This document shows positions 8,774 to 17,279 of a DNA stretch of 64,000 nt, in pieces. Each line of letters starts with the position of its first letter. The stretch's first letter is position 1. A program made the translations under genes and the position numbers. This DNA comes from Arthrobacter sp. AZCC_0090 (lineage in GTDB: Bacteria; Actinomycetota; Actinomycetes; Actinomycetales; Micrococcaceae): NCBI RefSeq assembly GCF_014207375.1, contig NZ_JACHEE010000007.1, forward strand, positions 176,665-240,664, written 5' to 3'. The notes below the pieces were generated by a model. It searched no databases, had not been told where the DNA came from, and saw only the letters and a list, made by a program, of their open reading frames with translations.

Positions 8774-9289
8774 TCAGGCTCCGGTGGTGGGGTGTTGGAA
8801 GAGTTTGCCGGGAATGGCTTCCCTGGTTCCGCCTTTGAGGACCTCGGTGAAGTCGCGTGCGAGGTCGGCCTTCCTGACAGTGACGAGCATGTCGAGTTCA
8901 CGGCGAAGCACTCTCATGGAGGTCGACCCGGGTTCGGAGTCCCATCCACCGAGGCCGACCAGGACGCCCGCGAGAAGTGTCCCCTGGTTCCGTCCTGCAG
9001 TGGCCATGGCCTCGACGAAGTCATCAGGAATCTCCTCGAGGCGCGATCCGAGGAACACCATCATGTCGGTGCTGGCTGCGAGGTCGCTGACGGTTTCGGT
9101 GCTGGGTTGGGTGTCCGGTTCGTCGATCCCGTGCAGGAGTACCCCGTCAGGGTGGCTTGCAGGAGCTGCAACCAGGACTTCCCGCAGGCCCGCGTCAGAC
9201 ATCGACGAGACGAGCGCAGCGCCCGAGGGCCCGAGGGGGACAAGAAGGATGCGGGCCTTGTAGTAGGCGCGCGACGTTAAATGTGTCAT
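8774..9289 (-). CDS. Small Rossmann/FtsZ-like protein paired with a Rieske oxygenase, function unknown
   Basis: A 171-residue soluble protein. A central strand-helix-strand block (STDMMVFLGSRLEEIPDDFV, then EAMATAGRNQGTLLAGVLVG) resembles the middle of FtsZ/tubulin GTPase domains but lacks the glycine-rich GGGTGTG loop. The closing part, LRRELDMLVTVRKADLARDF, lines up with LRPHARILLVPAEEDDLIEL in the protein encoded at 27925-28446, so the two look like paralogues. Both are directly linked to a phthalate 4,5-dioxygenase-type oxygenase. The gene has a good AAGGAAAG ribosome site and lies between the alcohol dehydrogenase and reductase genes. An accessory or assembly role is inference. Confidence 0.8.
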   Translation of the reverse strand: MTHLTSRAYYKARILLVPLGPSGAALVSSMSDAGLREVLVAAPASHPDGVLLHGIDEPDTQPSTETVSDLAASTDMMVFLGSRLEEIPDDFVEAMATAGRNQGTLLAGVLVGLGGWDSEPGSTSMRVLRRELDMLVTVRKADLARDFTEVLKGGTREAIPGKLFQHPTTGA

Positions 9290-9318
9290 GGGCTTTCCTT
9301 AGCTTGGGTTGTCGGTGT

Positions 9319-10488
9319 TCAGAGCGAAGGTCGAACGACGACGTGCGGACTGCTGGGCCCTGTCCGGTCCAGGAGGGTGTGGAAGAGTTCGTCGACGCCG
9401 TCGAGCCCGACGTCGATGCTCGGCACGTGTTGCAAGCCTGTGTCTTCGGCGGCCAGAAGTTCGATGCTCCTTGTGAGTGCCTGCGGTGAACGGCCGCGTA
9501 CGCCGACGACACCGGACGCGCCACGCACCAGGGTCTTCAGGTTCACTTCCGCGACGGGAGTATCGCCGAGTCCGGCAAGGACCAGACGTCCCAGCTTCCG
9601 GAGGTGTTCTGTGGTTTGGAGTGCTGGTCCACCAAGACCGACGGTATCGACGATGACGTCGAAGCCGCTGGTCTTGCCGTGCCTGCCCAAAGCCGCGGAA
9701 GTTGATGAGGCGTCGTCGTTGACGACGATGGAGGCGCCCATCGCCTCGGCAATCTCCAGACGATCGCGGCTGGTGCGCGAGTTGCGTCCGAGCACGACGA
9801 TCTCCTGGGCGCCTCCTGCCCTGGCGGCCGCCACGGCGGCGATGCCGTGGTAGCCCGGTCCAATGATGGCCACGCGCGAGCCACTCGTGGCGCCACCGAT
9901 GTTGATGACCCAGTCGACCGCGTTGGCGAAGGGTTGGGTCCAGGCGGCGAGATTCGAATCCAGGTCCCGGGGTAGCTTGTGCAGCACTGTCTGGGTCGAC
10001 AGCTCCATGTATTCCGCGTTGCCGCCGTGAAGACCCGAACCTTCATGGAGTCCCAGCATTCCTACGCGGCGCTGTCCGCCCCACAGATCCGCGTCCGGGC
10101 AGAAACGGTAGACGTCCGGCTGCAGGCACGCAGCGCAGGTCGGTCGCCCGCAGGGCAGGTACTCCTCCAGCGCAACCCTGTCGCCGACTTCGACGTCCCA
10201 CGACCACTGCATGACAGGGGTGAGAGAGACGATTTCGCCAACGACGTGGTGGCCCATCACCGTGGGATGGCGGAGGCCCTGTTGGTACAGGTCCAGATCG
10301 GTCCCGCACAGCGCAGAGGATTCTACCTTTAGCCAGCCTGCGGCGCTTGTCGCCAGTCTCGGGTTAATCGCTTGGACCGTGGTGGTTGAATCGGGCGACG
10401 AGACAGCGGCCCTGACGGCATAGGGGAGGGCCGTTGCCAGCGTCGCGGCCGTATGGGGAGAGGCGACCATGGAACCGTGGTCTTTCAT
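9319..10488 (-). CDS. Zinc-binding alcohol dehydrogenase (MDR family)
   Basis: A 389-residue medium-chain dehydrogenase. Catalytic zinc ligands are in ALCGTDLDLY and MGHHVVGE; the four-Cys structural zinc lobe is LPCGRPTCAACLQPDVYRFC, and the NAD site is IGPGYHGIAAVAAARAGG. It lies 24 bases after the Rieske oxygenase gene in the same operon, so it probably oxidises a hydroxylated intermediate, perhaps a cis-dihydrodiol in place of the usual short-chain enzyme (inference). AGGAG precedes the ATG. A related enzyme is encoded at 23379-24527. Confidence 0.88.
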   Translation of the reverse strand: MKDHGSMVASPHTAATLATALPYAVRAAVSSPDSTTTVQAINPRLATSAAGWLKVESSALCGTDLDLYQQGLRHPTVMGHHVVGEIVSLTPVMQWSWDVEVGDRVALEEYLPCGRPTCAACLQPDVYRFCPDADLWGGQRRVGMLGLHEGSGLHGGNAEYMELSTQTVLHKLPRDLDSNLAAWTQPFANAVDWVINIGGATSGSRVAIIGPGYHGIAAVAAARAGGAQEIVVLGRNSRTSRDRLEIAEAMGASIVVNDDASSTSAALGRHGKTSGFDVIVDTVGLGGPALQTTEHLRKLGRLVLAGLGDTPVAEVNLKTLVRGASGVVGVRGRSPQALTRSIELLAAEDTGLQHVPSIDVGLDGVDELFHTLLDRTGPSSPHVVVRPSL

Positions 10489-10512
10489 GCGGGACTCCTA
10501 GCGGGTTCGTGT

Positions 10513-11796
10513 CTAGATGGAAACGAAGTCGGTTCCGGGGACCACCTGGATGGCCTGGTGGGCACCCTCGTGGAACGGGACGTCTTTGGGGAGAAGTATT
10601 GACGTCGAGCGCACGCGCTGGTCCGCGGTGTCGATGCCCGGGAGGGTCTCGTCCTCCATGGAGTCCAGTGCTGCGAGCAGGCGGCGCCGCGCCAGGATGA
10701 TGGCGGCGTCGGAAGTGCCCAGCCGCTCCTTGGTGCGGTCCGCGATGTCGCCCATGCTTTCCTGCAGGGAGAAATCCTGCGCGGCGATGCCCTCGATGCC
10801 GGAGAAGGTCTTGTTCTGCTTCTGGGCCTCGCGGTCCATGAGGTAGTCGTTGCCCTTGTTGGCGAGGGTCCGATAGGTTCCCGGAATGTATTTGGCGTGG
10901 ATGCCGTCGCCGTTGCGCATCTGCTCCAGTTCGTCTTCCCGCAGGTCGCGCGTCGGGTGGTAGTTCCAGGACCAGGCCCAGCATGTGGTGTCGTCGATCG
11001 GGACCCAGGCGTGGCCACCCATGGGATTGTGGGTGCCGAAGGGGGGAATGATCGTGTAGAAGGGCATGATCCACTGGGTGATGCGCCAGTAGAACTCTTC
11101 CTCGTTCGCGTTGCGCCGGGCTCCGATCAACAAACCGCCGTCGCTTTCGGCGACCTCGAATTTCGGGCGAGTGTCAGCCTTGATGTACTCATTGCCAGCC
11201 GTTCCGGAGTGCATGGGGTCATCGTCCAGGTTGAAGCGGTGGGCGAAGGAAACGTGGCTGGAGTCGATGCCGCCCTCCATGGCCTGGAGGTAGTTGGTTT
11301 CCTGAAGACGCTTGGAAATGAAACGCTGGCCGTCGCCGAGCTGCGCCCATTCGAGTTCCGGAAGGTCCGGCATTAGCTCCCCGGGACCCATGTACGCCCA
11401 GAGCACGCCTCCCCGTTCTACCAGGGGATATGACTTCTGCTTGATCCGGCATTTGAACTTGGAGTCTTCTGGCTCGGACGGCATGTCCGTCAGGTTGCCC
11501 TCCACGTCGTACTTCCACCCGTGGTAGGCACACCGTAGGCCGTTTTCCTCGTTGCGGCCGAAGTACAGGGAAGCAGTCCGGTGTGCGCAGAACTCGTCCA
11601 ACAGGCCCAGCCGGCCGGAAGTGTCGCGGAAAGCTATGAGCTTCTCGCCCAGGAGCTGGACGCACACCGGCGGGCAGTCCGCCTCGGGGAGTTCATTGGC
11701 AAGGAGCGCAGGGAACCAATACCGCCGGAACAGGCGCCCCATGGGCGTTTCCGGGCCGGTCTGGGTCAGCAAGACATTTTGTTCTGAAGTGAGCAC
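10513..11796 (-). CDS. Rieske non-haem iron oxygenase alpha subunit, phthalate 4,5-dioxygenase type
   Basis: A 427-residue oxygenase. The N-terminal Rieske domain has CAHRTASLYFGRN and LRCAYHGWKYD, giving the CxH and CxxH ligands of the 2Fe-2S cluster. The catalytic domain has MEGGIDSSHVSFAHRFN with the bridging Asp and two His ligands of the mononuclear iron. The MGRLFRRYWFPALL start is characteristic of the alpha-only group that includes Pht3/OphA2. It is the first gene of the operon ending with its likely reductase at 7794. It is divergent from the tandem IclR gene, with a large palindrome between them. The exact substrate is unknown; a close paralogue lies at 28450-29730. Confidence 0.92.
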   Translation of the reverse strand: MLTSEQNVLLTQTGPETPMGRLFRRYWFPALLANELPEADCPPVCVQLLGEKLIAFRDTSGRLGLLDEFCAHRTASLYFGRNEENGLRCAYHGWKYDVEGNLTDMPSEPEDSKFKCRIKQKSYPLVERGGVLWAYMGPGELMPDLPELEWAQLGDGQRFISKRLQETNYLQAMEGGIDSSHVSFAHRFNLDDDPMHSGTAGNEYIKADTRPKFEVAESDGGLLIGARRNANEEEFYWRITQWIMPFYTIIPPFGTHNPMGGHAWVPIDDTTCWAWSWNYHPTRDLREDELEQMRNGDGIHAKYIPGTYRTLANKGNDYLMDREAQKQNKTFSGIEGIAAQDFSLQESMGDIADRTKERLGTSDAAIILARRRLLAALDSMEDETLPGIDTADQRVRSTSILLPKDVPFHEGAHQAIQVVPGTDFVSI

Positions 11797-11835
11797 TGTA
11801 GGCCTTCCAATGTAAGCCGAAAATTATCAGTCTGT

Positions 11836-11865
11836 CCGAATGGCGCGCATCTGCGCGTTATTCGG
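11836..11865. promoter_or_regulatory. 30-bp nested palindrome, probable IclR operator
   Basis: Outer arms CCGAAT and ATTCGG enclose inner arms CGCGCA and TGCGCG around a central TC; only the two-base joints differ, so 12 of 14 arm positions pair. It lies between the divergent Rieske operon (start 11796) and the tandem IclR gene (start 11962), centred about 54 bases from the oxygenase start codon. Confidence 0.65.
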
Positions 11866-11961
11866 TCAATGCAGTGTTGCATGGGTCTCATTGATACGTC
11901 AAGCAATAGGCCTGGGCGGCACTACGAACGACCACAGGGATGATGGTCTAGATTCGAGAGT

Positions 11962-13557
11962 GTGAACGCATCAATGCCGGTCGCCGCAGAGCTCGCGGCC
12001 ACAGACCCCGACTATGTGGACTCCCTGGAACGGGGCCTGTCGGTCCTCAGGGCGTTAAGTGCGCGGGAAGAGGCGCTCTCCGTCGCGGACGTGGCGACGC
12101 TTGTGGGTATTACGCGCACCGCGGCGCGCAGGTTCGCCCTGACGTTGGAGTACCTGGGTTACGCAAGCCAGTCGGCGGAGGGGTACAGACTGACCCCCGG
12201 GGTGCTTGAAATCGGCGACGCATACCTTCGCAGCAATCCTTTGCCGGACGCCGCGCATCCCCATCTGGAAGAACTCGTCCGGGAGGTCGGGGAAACGGCA
12301 TCCCTGACCGTCCTGCACAAGCAGCGTGTCTATTACGCCGCCCGTGTGGCCGCCGACAGGATAGTCACCGCAAACATCACCGTCGGCACCAGCGTCGCCG
12401 CACACAGCACGGCCACCGGCCGTGTTCTGCTGGGCGACCTCACTCCGGACGAACTCGAGGACTACCTTTCGTCCGTTGAACCCGGCCCCGGTTTCGATCC
12501 GGACTACGTGCGGAAACGGATCGAGGAAGCCCGCGGGCGTGGGTGGACGATGGCCGATCAGGAACTGACGCCGGGAATCAGGTCCGTGGCCGTTCCCCTG
12601 CGGGACCCGGAGGGCCGGATCGTCGCCGCCCTGAACATTGCCGCCCACGCCACACGCGTGGACGCCGAGGTACTCGAAAACGACTTCGTTCCGCTGCTCC
12701 AGTCCGCCTCGCGACGGACCGCGGCTGCCCTCTGGCCGACTTCGGGAGCAGCTCCCGCCAGGTCCGTGATGGCGCCTGCCACCGCCGCTCGCCCCAAGGC
12801 GCGCCCATCGGATGTCATCCAATCGGTAGAACGGGGGTTGAGCATCCTCACCGCCTTCGATGAGGGCCACCCAGCCATGAACCTGGCGCAGATATCCGCG
12901 CAGTGTCGGCTCCCGCGCTCGGCGGCGCGTCGCTTCGTCCTGACCCTGGCATCCCTTGGCTACCTTGAACAGCAGGGGCGCAGCTACGCCCCAACCCCCC
13001 TTGTCCTGGAATTAGGGTACTCCCTAGTGTCCCGGCTTTCGCTCGCAGATGTGGCCAAACCCCGCCTCGAAGGATTGGCGCGGAAACTCGGGGCGTCGGT
13101 TTCGATTGGCGTTCTGGACGGCATGAACCTGCGCTACGTAGCCAGAGCCAGTGCACCGAGCCCCTTGATCGTGAACATTCGCCCGGGCACCCGGGTTCCA
13201 GCAGAGCGCACGGCCATGGGTCAGGTCCTCCTGTCCCTTCTACCCTCCGCCGCCCTTGAAGATGCCAAGCGTTCCGCGGGCAGAGACAGGGCAGCCGACG
13301 GCCTGGCAGACCTCGAGGTCACACTGGCGGCCGTTCGAGAGCAAGGCTGGAGCTACGTTGACCAATTGCTCGAGGCCGGAATACGCGCCGTTGCGGTCCC
13401 TCTTCGGAACCGCCGAGGTGAGGTTGTAGCGGCCATGAGCGCCTCAGTACACGAGGCCACCACCCCCGACCGGGACATGACCGAGAATTTCCTGCCGGCC
13501 TTACGCGACGCCGCCACGGAGTTCACCATGGATTTAAGGGATGGCCTAAACGCCTAA
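11962..13557 (+). CDS. Tandem IclR-family regulator (two complete IclR units in one chain)
   Basis: The 531-residue protein holds two IclR modules joined by an Ala/Pro-rich linker near residues 262-282. Unit 1 has the helix-turn-helix around VADVATLVGITRTAARRFAL and the effector domain ending ALNIAAHATRVDAE. Unit 2 repeats this with LAQISAQCRLPRSAARRFVL and AMSASVHEATTPDRD. A normal IclR protein has one unit of about 250 residues. The start is GTG 11962; TAGATT at 11949-11954 ends 7 bases before it, which suits a leaderless transcript; ATG 11974 is an alternative. It probably controls the divergent Rieske operon, itself and perhaps the MFS gene downstream. Confidence 0.9.
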   Translation: MNASMPVAAELAATDPDYVDSLERGLSVLRALSAREEALSVADVATLVGITRTAARRFALTLEYLGYASQSAEGYRLTPGVLEIGDAYLRSNPLPDAAHPHLEELVREVGETASLTVLHKQRVYYAARVAADRIVTANITVGTSVAAHSTATGRVLLGDLTPDELEDYLSSVEPGPGFDPDYVRKRIEEARGRGWTMADQELTPGIRSVAVPLRDPEGRIVAALNIAAHATRVDAEVLENDFVPLLQSASRRTAAALWPTSGAAPARSVMAPATAARPKARPSDVIQSVERGLSILTAFDEGHPAMNLAQISAQCRLPRSAARRFVLTLASLGYLEQQGRSYAPTPLVLELGYSLVSRLSLADVAKPRLEGLARKLGASVSIGVLDGMNLRYVARASAPSPLIVNIRPGTRVPAERTAMGQVLLSLLPSAALEDAKRSAGRDRAADGLADLEVTLAAVREQGWSYVDQLLEAGIRAVAVPLRNRRGEVVAAMSASVHEATTPDRDMTENFLPALRDAATEFTMDLRDGLNA

Positions 13558-13589
13558 AATCGTCCGTTTTACGCGCAGAGCGGCACGAT

Positions 13590-13614
13590 GCGGATAAAAA
13601 GGATTGCTATCCGC
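13590..13614. promoter_or_regulatory. Inverted repeat between iclR and the MFS gene
   Basis: GCGGATA and TATCCGC are perfect 7-bp arms separated by 11 bases. The site lies 33 bases after the iclR stop and 87 bases before the MFS start, so it may be an operator for the transporter or a weak hairpin after iclR. Confidence 0.4.
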
Positions 13615-13700
13615 GCCGGAGGGTGGTTATATTCATCACACGCAAATTCTTGTTTTCGCGATGTCCCGCGGCAACGATGCCCCTCCAGAATGGGATACAG

Positions 13701-14963
13701 ATGATTACCCTTGACCCCGCCCAAGTCTCCACCAATGTTGATCTATCCAAGCGCCCTTATCGCTGGCTAGTCCTCGTGCTTTGCTGGCTGGCCTTCACAG
13801 TCACCTCCGTTGACCGTTCCACGTGGGGTCCGGCGTCGATCTCTATTGGTGACGACCTCGGCGTGCCCCTGGCAAGCCTGGGGCTCTTCGCTACCTTCTA
13901 CTACATCGGCTACGTCGCCTCGAACGCCGGCAGTGGATTCCTCACCGATAAGGTTGGTGGCCGCATCCTCATTTCGGTTTCCCTCGTGGGTGCCGGAGGG
14001 TCCATGATGCTCTTCGGATCCACGACGTCCGCCTGGATCGGAATGGCCGTCCAGGCAGTCATTGGCCTCTTCGCCGGCGCTGAATATGCCGCCGGAATCA
14101 AGTTGATCTCCAGCTGGTTCCGTCCCGAGGAGCTCGGCAAGGCAATGGGGATCTACACCTCGGCTACTTCGCTGGGCGTCGTTGTGGCGAATACCGCGGT
14201 CCCCTACCTCATCGAGCACTACTCCTGGCATGCCTCGTATTTGCTTTTCGGAGCAGTTTCCATCGCGGCCGGCGTCGCCTGCTACATCATGCTCCGGCCC
14301 GGTCCGGTAGTGTCAAAAAAGGCCAACCTCACAGAGGGCCGCTCCGTCCTTATTGAACTGGGGCGCAACAAGAACCTTCTTCTCTTGGCGCTGGCAGGAT
14401 TCGGCGGTTTCTGGGGGACCTATGGATTCATCACCTGGTCCAACGCCCTCATGATCAAGGGACACGGCATCGACCCGACTGTCGCCGGCGGCATCGTGGC
14501 CATCTATGCAGCTCTCGGCGTGCTTGGCAAGCCTCTCATCGGGTGGATCGCCGACAAGTTCAACGGCGCCCGCAGGGTTCCCTCGATGGTTGTCCTCGGC
14601 TGCTTCGCCGTCATGCTCGTCGTCTTCGGCTTGTTGGATAACGCCGTCGCCTTCTTCGTCGCCGCCCCGCTGCTCGGACTCGGGGCATACTGCTACCTCC
14701 CCCTCATGGTGGCCCTCGTGCCCCGCCTCGTGAGCAGCCGCGTTCTCGGCGGTGCTGCCGGAATAACAAACGCCATGTGGCAAATCGGAAGCGTCCTGGT
14801 CCCGTTGGCAGTGGGCGCCGCCTTCACCGCAACCAACAATTCCTTCATGGCCGCTCTGATCACGCTCGCCGCCGGCCCCTTCCTCGGCATGATCATCATG
14901 TACTTCGTGAACGAGCGCCCCGACGACGTCGAAATCGCACTGGCCGACCGGGGAAAGGCCTAG
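13701..14963 (+). CDS. MFS transporter, probable aromatic acid or anion importer
   Basis: The product has about 420 residues and twelve predicted helices. Recognisable MFS features are DRSTWGPASISIGDDLGV in the first loop, FLTDKVGGRILISVSL (motif A between helices 2 and 3) and GWIADKFNGARRVPS at the matching position of the second half. It resembles anion:cation symporter-type carriers found next to catabolic genes. I prefer ATG 13701, which leads directly into the first helix; ATG 13677 is possible. Uptake of the substrate of the neighbouring Rieske pathway is inferred from position. A terminator follows. Confidence 0.85.
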   Translation: MITLDPAQVSTNVDLSKRPYRWLVLVLCWLAFTVTSVDRSTWGPASISIGDDLGVPLASLGLFATFYYIGYVASNAGSGFLTDKVGGRILISVSLVGAGGSMMLFGSTTSAWIGMAVQAVIGLFAGAEYAAGIKLISSWFRPEELGKAMGIYTSATSLGVVVANTAVPYLIEHYSWHASYLLFGAVSIAAGVACYIMLRPGPVVSKKANLTEGRSVLIELGRNKNLLLLALAGFGGFWGTYGFITWSNALMIKGHGIDPTVAGGIVAIYAALGVLGKPLIGWIADKFNGARRVPSMVVLGCFAVMLVVFGLLDNAVAFFVAAPLLGLGAYCYLPLMVALVPRLVSSRVLGGAAGITNAMWQIGSVLVPLAVGAAFTATNNSFMAALITLAAGPFLGMIIMYFVNERPDDVEIALADRGKA

Positions 14964-14986
14964 CTGCCGCAGATCCCCTCGGCCCA

Positions 14987-15023
14987 ACGACGGCCCCTGT
15001 CCCGAAGGGATGGGGGCCGTCGT
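14987..15023 (+). terminator. Rho-independent-type hairpin after the MFS gene
   Basis: ACGACGGCCCC pairs with GGGGCCGTCGT, extended by TCCC/GGGA around a GAA loop. It lies 24 bases after the MFS stop. No strong T-run follows, as is common in high-GC actinobacteria. Confidence 0.65.
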
Positions 15024-15048
15024 GCATGGAGACACATACCGGGATGAA

Positions 15049-15059
15049 GGGACTAACCA
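15049..15059 (+). promoter_or_regulatory. GntR-regulon operator, copy A (bicupin-AAA operon)
   Basis: GGGACTAACCA matches the window consensus TGGWMTAACMA at 10 of 11 positions. It lies 64 bases before the bicupin start codon. Confidence 0.6.
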
Positions 15060-15122
15060 TTGCACCTTTAGTCGTTTCGAGGCATACTCAAAGAACCATT
15101 GGTCCGATAAAAAGGAGTGCCT

Positions 15123-16202
15123 GTGTCGACGAAAACCACCACCAAGACCAGCCATTACCACGTGCAAAAAGCGCGACGCGAGAAGTACATCGAGGATTGG
15201 CGGGCCAACCACCGCGCCGTCATCCGCGTCGAAGACGTTGAAGCCCGCCTCAAACTGACCCAGCGTGGCTCCAAGATCGGTGTCTACATGGGCGAGGACG
15301 GCGACAACCCGACCCGCACCATCGACGCCCTACTGCACGAGATCGACCCCGGCGTCATCACAACGATTCACCGTCACTCTTGGGACGCCATGATCTGGGG
15401 CGTTGGCGGTGAAGGCTGGATAGAGATCGACGGCGAACGCGTCAAGATCACGCCCGGCGACTCTGTGCACATCCCCGCGTGGGCGTGGCACCGTTCGGGC
15501 AACGACGGCGCCGAAGCAGTCCGCTACGTGACCTTCAGCTCGGAGCCGCTCATGGCCACCATGGGTTTCTCCATCCTTGAGGACCGCGGCCACGAAGAGT
15601 TCTCCACCTTGCCCGGCCGTCCGGCCTACACCTCGGCTCAGGGCATCGAGGGTGAAGACGCTTACGCGCGTCGCCTGCGCCGTCTCGGCAACGAGCAGGC
15701 CAAGCGCCGCAGCGGTCGCCTGCGCACCGACTGGGAAGAGCTGGAAATGCTCAACACCCCCCGCGGCTCCCGCACAACCTTCCTGCTCGACCGTGCCATC
15801 GGTTACGAGGCCTCTGGCATCACCATGGCCATGTTCGAACTCGGCCAGGGCCGCCAGCAGTCCATGCACCGCCACCCGGGCGAGGCTTGGCTGTACGTCG
15901 TCGACGGCTACGGCCACTCCTACCTCGGTTCCGAAACCGAAGGCGGCGAGAACCACCCGTGGAAGAAGGGCGACCTCGTCTCGGTTGACCACTTCCTGTG
16001 GCACCAGCACTTCAACGACTCCAAGGACAACACCGCCCGGATGGTTCGTGTCCACATGTTCGACTCCTTCCTGGACACCATGAAGGCCATGATGGACCCC
16101 ATGGTGCTCTTCGAAGAGCCGCCCGCAGAGATTCGTGACAAACAGGCTGGCGACGTGAACACCATCGTCTGGCCTCCGATGATCCGTCCGAGCTGGCCAT
16201 AA
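15123..16202 (+). CDS. Bicupin (gentisate dioxygenase-like) ring-cleavage dioxygenase
   Basis: A 359-residue protein with two cupin barrels. The N-terminal barrel has His83 and His85 (TIHRHSWDAM) and His123 (PAWAWHRSG); the C-terminal one has His249, His251 and Glu254 (MHRHPGEAW) and His294/296 (FLWHQHFND). This arrangement resembles gentisate, salicylate and 1-hydroxy-2-naphthoate dioxygenases, which cleave aromatic rings with Fe(II). Either barrel could hold a metal. AAAGGAG at 15111-15117 fixes GTG 15123 as the start. It is followed after 6 bases by an AAA+ ATPase gene. It is the only ring-cleavage candidate I see in the pathway; its substrate is not known. Confidence 0.85.
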   Translation: MSTKTTTKTSHYHVQKARREKYIEDWRANHRAVIRVEDVEARLKLTQRGSKIGVYMGEDGDNPTRTIDALLHEIDPGVITTIHRHSWDAMIWGVGGEGWIEIDGERVKITPGDSVHIPAWAWHRSGNDGAEAVRYVTFSSEPLMATMGFSILEDRGHEEFSTLPGRPAYTSAQGIEGEDAYARRLRRLGNEQAKRRSGRLRTDWEELEMLNTPRGSRTTFLLDRAIGYEASGITMAMFELGQGRQQSMHRHPGEAWLYVVDGYGHSYLGSETEGGENHPWKKGDLVSVDHFLWHQHFNDSKDNTARMVRVHMFDSFLDTMKAMMDPMVLFEEPPAEIRDKQAGDVNTIVWPPMIRPSWP

Positions 16203-16208
16203 GACCCG

Positions 16209-17162
16209 ATGAGCGTAGATCACCAGCACACCGAGGGAAACTCCCACCATCACCATCACGGGAGCACCCCTCATCGCACCCTTCCGCCGGGAGTAACAGG
16301 CCTGCATACGCTGCCTGCCGACCACCACGATGGGCCGTGGGACTCCATGATCGTGCCTCCGGGCACCAAAGAGCGCCTGCTCAGCACCGCGGTGTTGGTC
16401 CTGCGCCAAGGGCGGCTCCTGACTAACCTGTCAGGAGCCCCCCACGGGCTCATCGTTCTTGCCGGTCCTCCCGGGACCGGCAAGACCACGCTCGCGCAGG
16501 GCCTCGCTCAAGCGGCGGCCCTCGCGGTTTCCAAGCGAGGTGCGACGACGCTCGTCGAAGTCGACCCGCACGCTTTCCCAAGCGATATGCTCGGCGAAAG
16601 CCAGCGCGCCGTCTCGAAGCTGTTCCACGACACCTTGCCGGAAATAGCGGCTCGGCGCCCACACACTGTGGTTCTCATAGACGAAGTTGAAGCTCTGGCA
16701 GTTCGCCGCAGCTCGGCGTCGTTCGAGACAAACCCGGTGGACGTGCACCGCGCCACGGACGCAGTCCTCGCCGGACTGGACGCGCTCCGCGCGAAATGCC
16801 CGCACGTTGTTCTCATCGTCACCACGAACTTCCTGCAGGCCGTGGACGAAGCTGTCCTGTCGCGTGCCGACCTCGTGCTCACCACGGAGTTGCCGAACGC
16901 GGAGACGATCGAAGGCATCGTGCGCGGCTCGCTCGAAGAGCTTGCCGGCCAGTGGCAGGAAGTCCGCCCGCTGGCCAAGGACAAGGCGCTGCATGCGGAG
17001 ATGGCTTCCCTCTTGGTTGGCCTCGACGGACGCCGCGTCCGTAAGACCATGTTGTCGGCACTGGCCAGCCGGACCGAGGTGGCCATGGAACCTGGATTGG
17101 TCACGGCAGATGATCTGCGCCGTGCTGCCCAGTTTGCCAGCGACACCGGGGCGCTTTTCTAA
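16209..17162 (+). CDS. Pch2/TRIP13-like AAA+ ATPase with a His-rich N-terminus
   Basis: A 317-residue AAA+ protein: Walker A GPPGTGKT (residues 86-93), Walker B VVLIDEVE (154-161), sensor-1 VTTN (204-207) and an arginine-finger-like VLSRADLV. The spacing and the words VLIDEVEAL and VTTNFLQAVDEAVLSRADLV match the TRIP13/Pch2 remodeller group rather than FtsH, ClpX or CbbX types. The N-terminus carries His5, His7, His13-17 and His22, a possible metal-binding tail, and no HORMA-binding domain. It is co-transcribed with the bicupin (6-base gap). The inferred role is ATP-driven remodelling or metal loading of an enzyme in this pathway. Confidence 0.85.
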   Translation: MSVDHQHTEGNSHHHHHGSTPHRTLPPGVTGLHTLPADHHDGPWDSMIVPPGTKERLLSTAVLVLRQGRLLTNLSGAPHGLIVLAGPPGTGKTTLAQGLAQAAALAVSKRGATTLVEVDPHAFPSDMLGESQRAVSKLFHDTLPEIAARRPHTVVLIDEVEALAVRRSSASFETNPVDVHRATDAVLAGLDALRAKCPHVVLIVTTNFLQAVDEAVLSRADLVLTTELPNAETIEGIVRGSLEELAGQWQEVRPLAKDKALHAEMASLLVGLDGRRVRKTMLSALASRTEVAMEPGLVTADDLRRAAQFASDTGALF

Positions 17163-17185
17163 GCACCCTTTCGAAGGCCCATCAG

Positions 17186-17226
17186 CAACGGTGCCCCGGC
17201 AGGAAATTCCTGCCGGGGCACCGTTG
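17186..17226 (+). terminator. Perfect hairpin after the AAA+ gene
   Basis: Two perfectly complementary 20-base arms flank one central base. It begins 24 bases after the AAA+ stop and ends the bicupin operon. Confidence 0.75.
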
Positions 17227-17279
17227 TTCGTACTGGGTCCTGCTTGTCCCCCAGACCTCCACGAAGGAGGTGCCCGGTT

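Noticed and set aside
16209..17162. A CBASS-like defence system, because of the TRIP13-like ATPase
   Set aside because: No nucleotide cyclase, HORMA protein or effector gene is nearby, and the ATPase lies in a catabolic operon with a catabolic operator.
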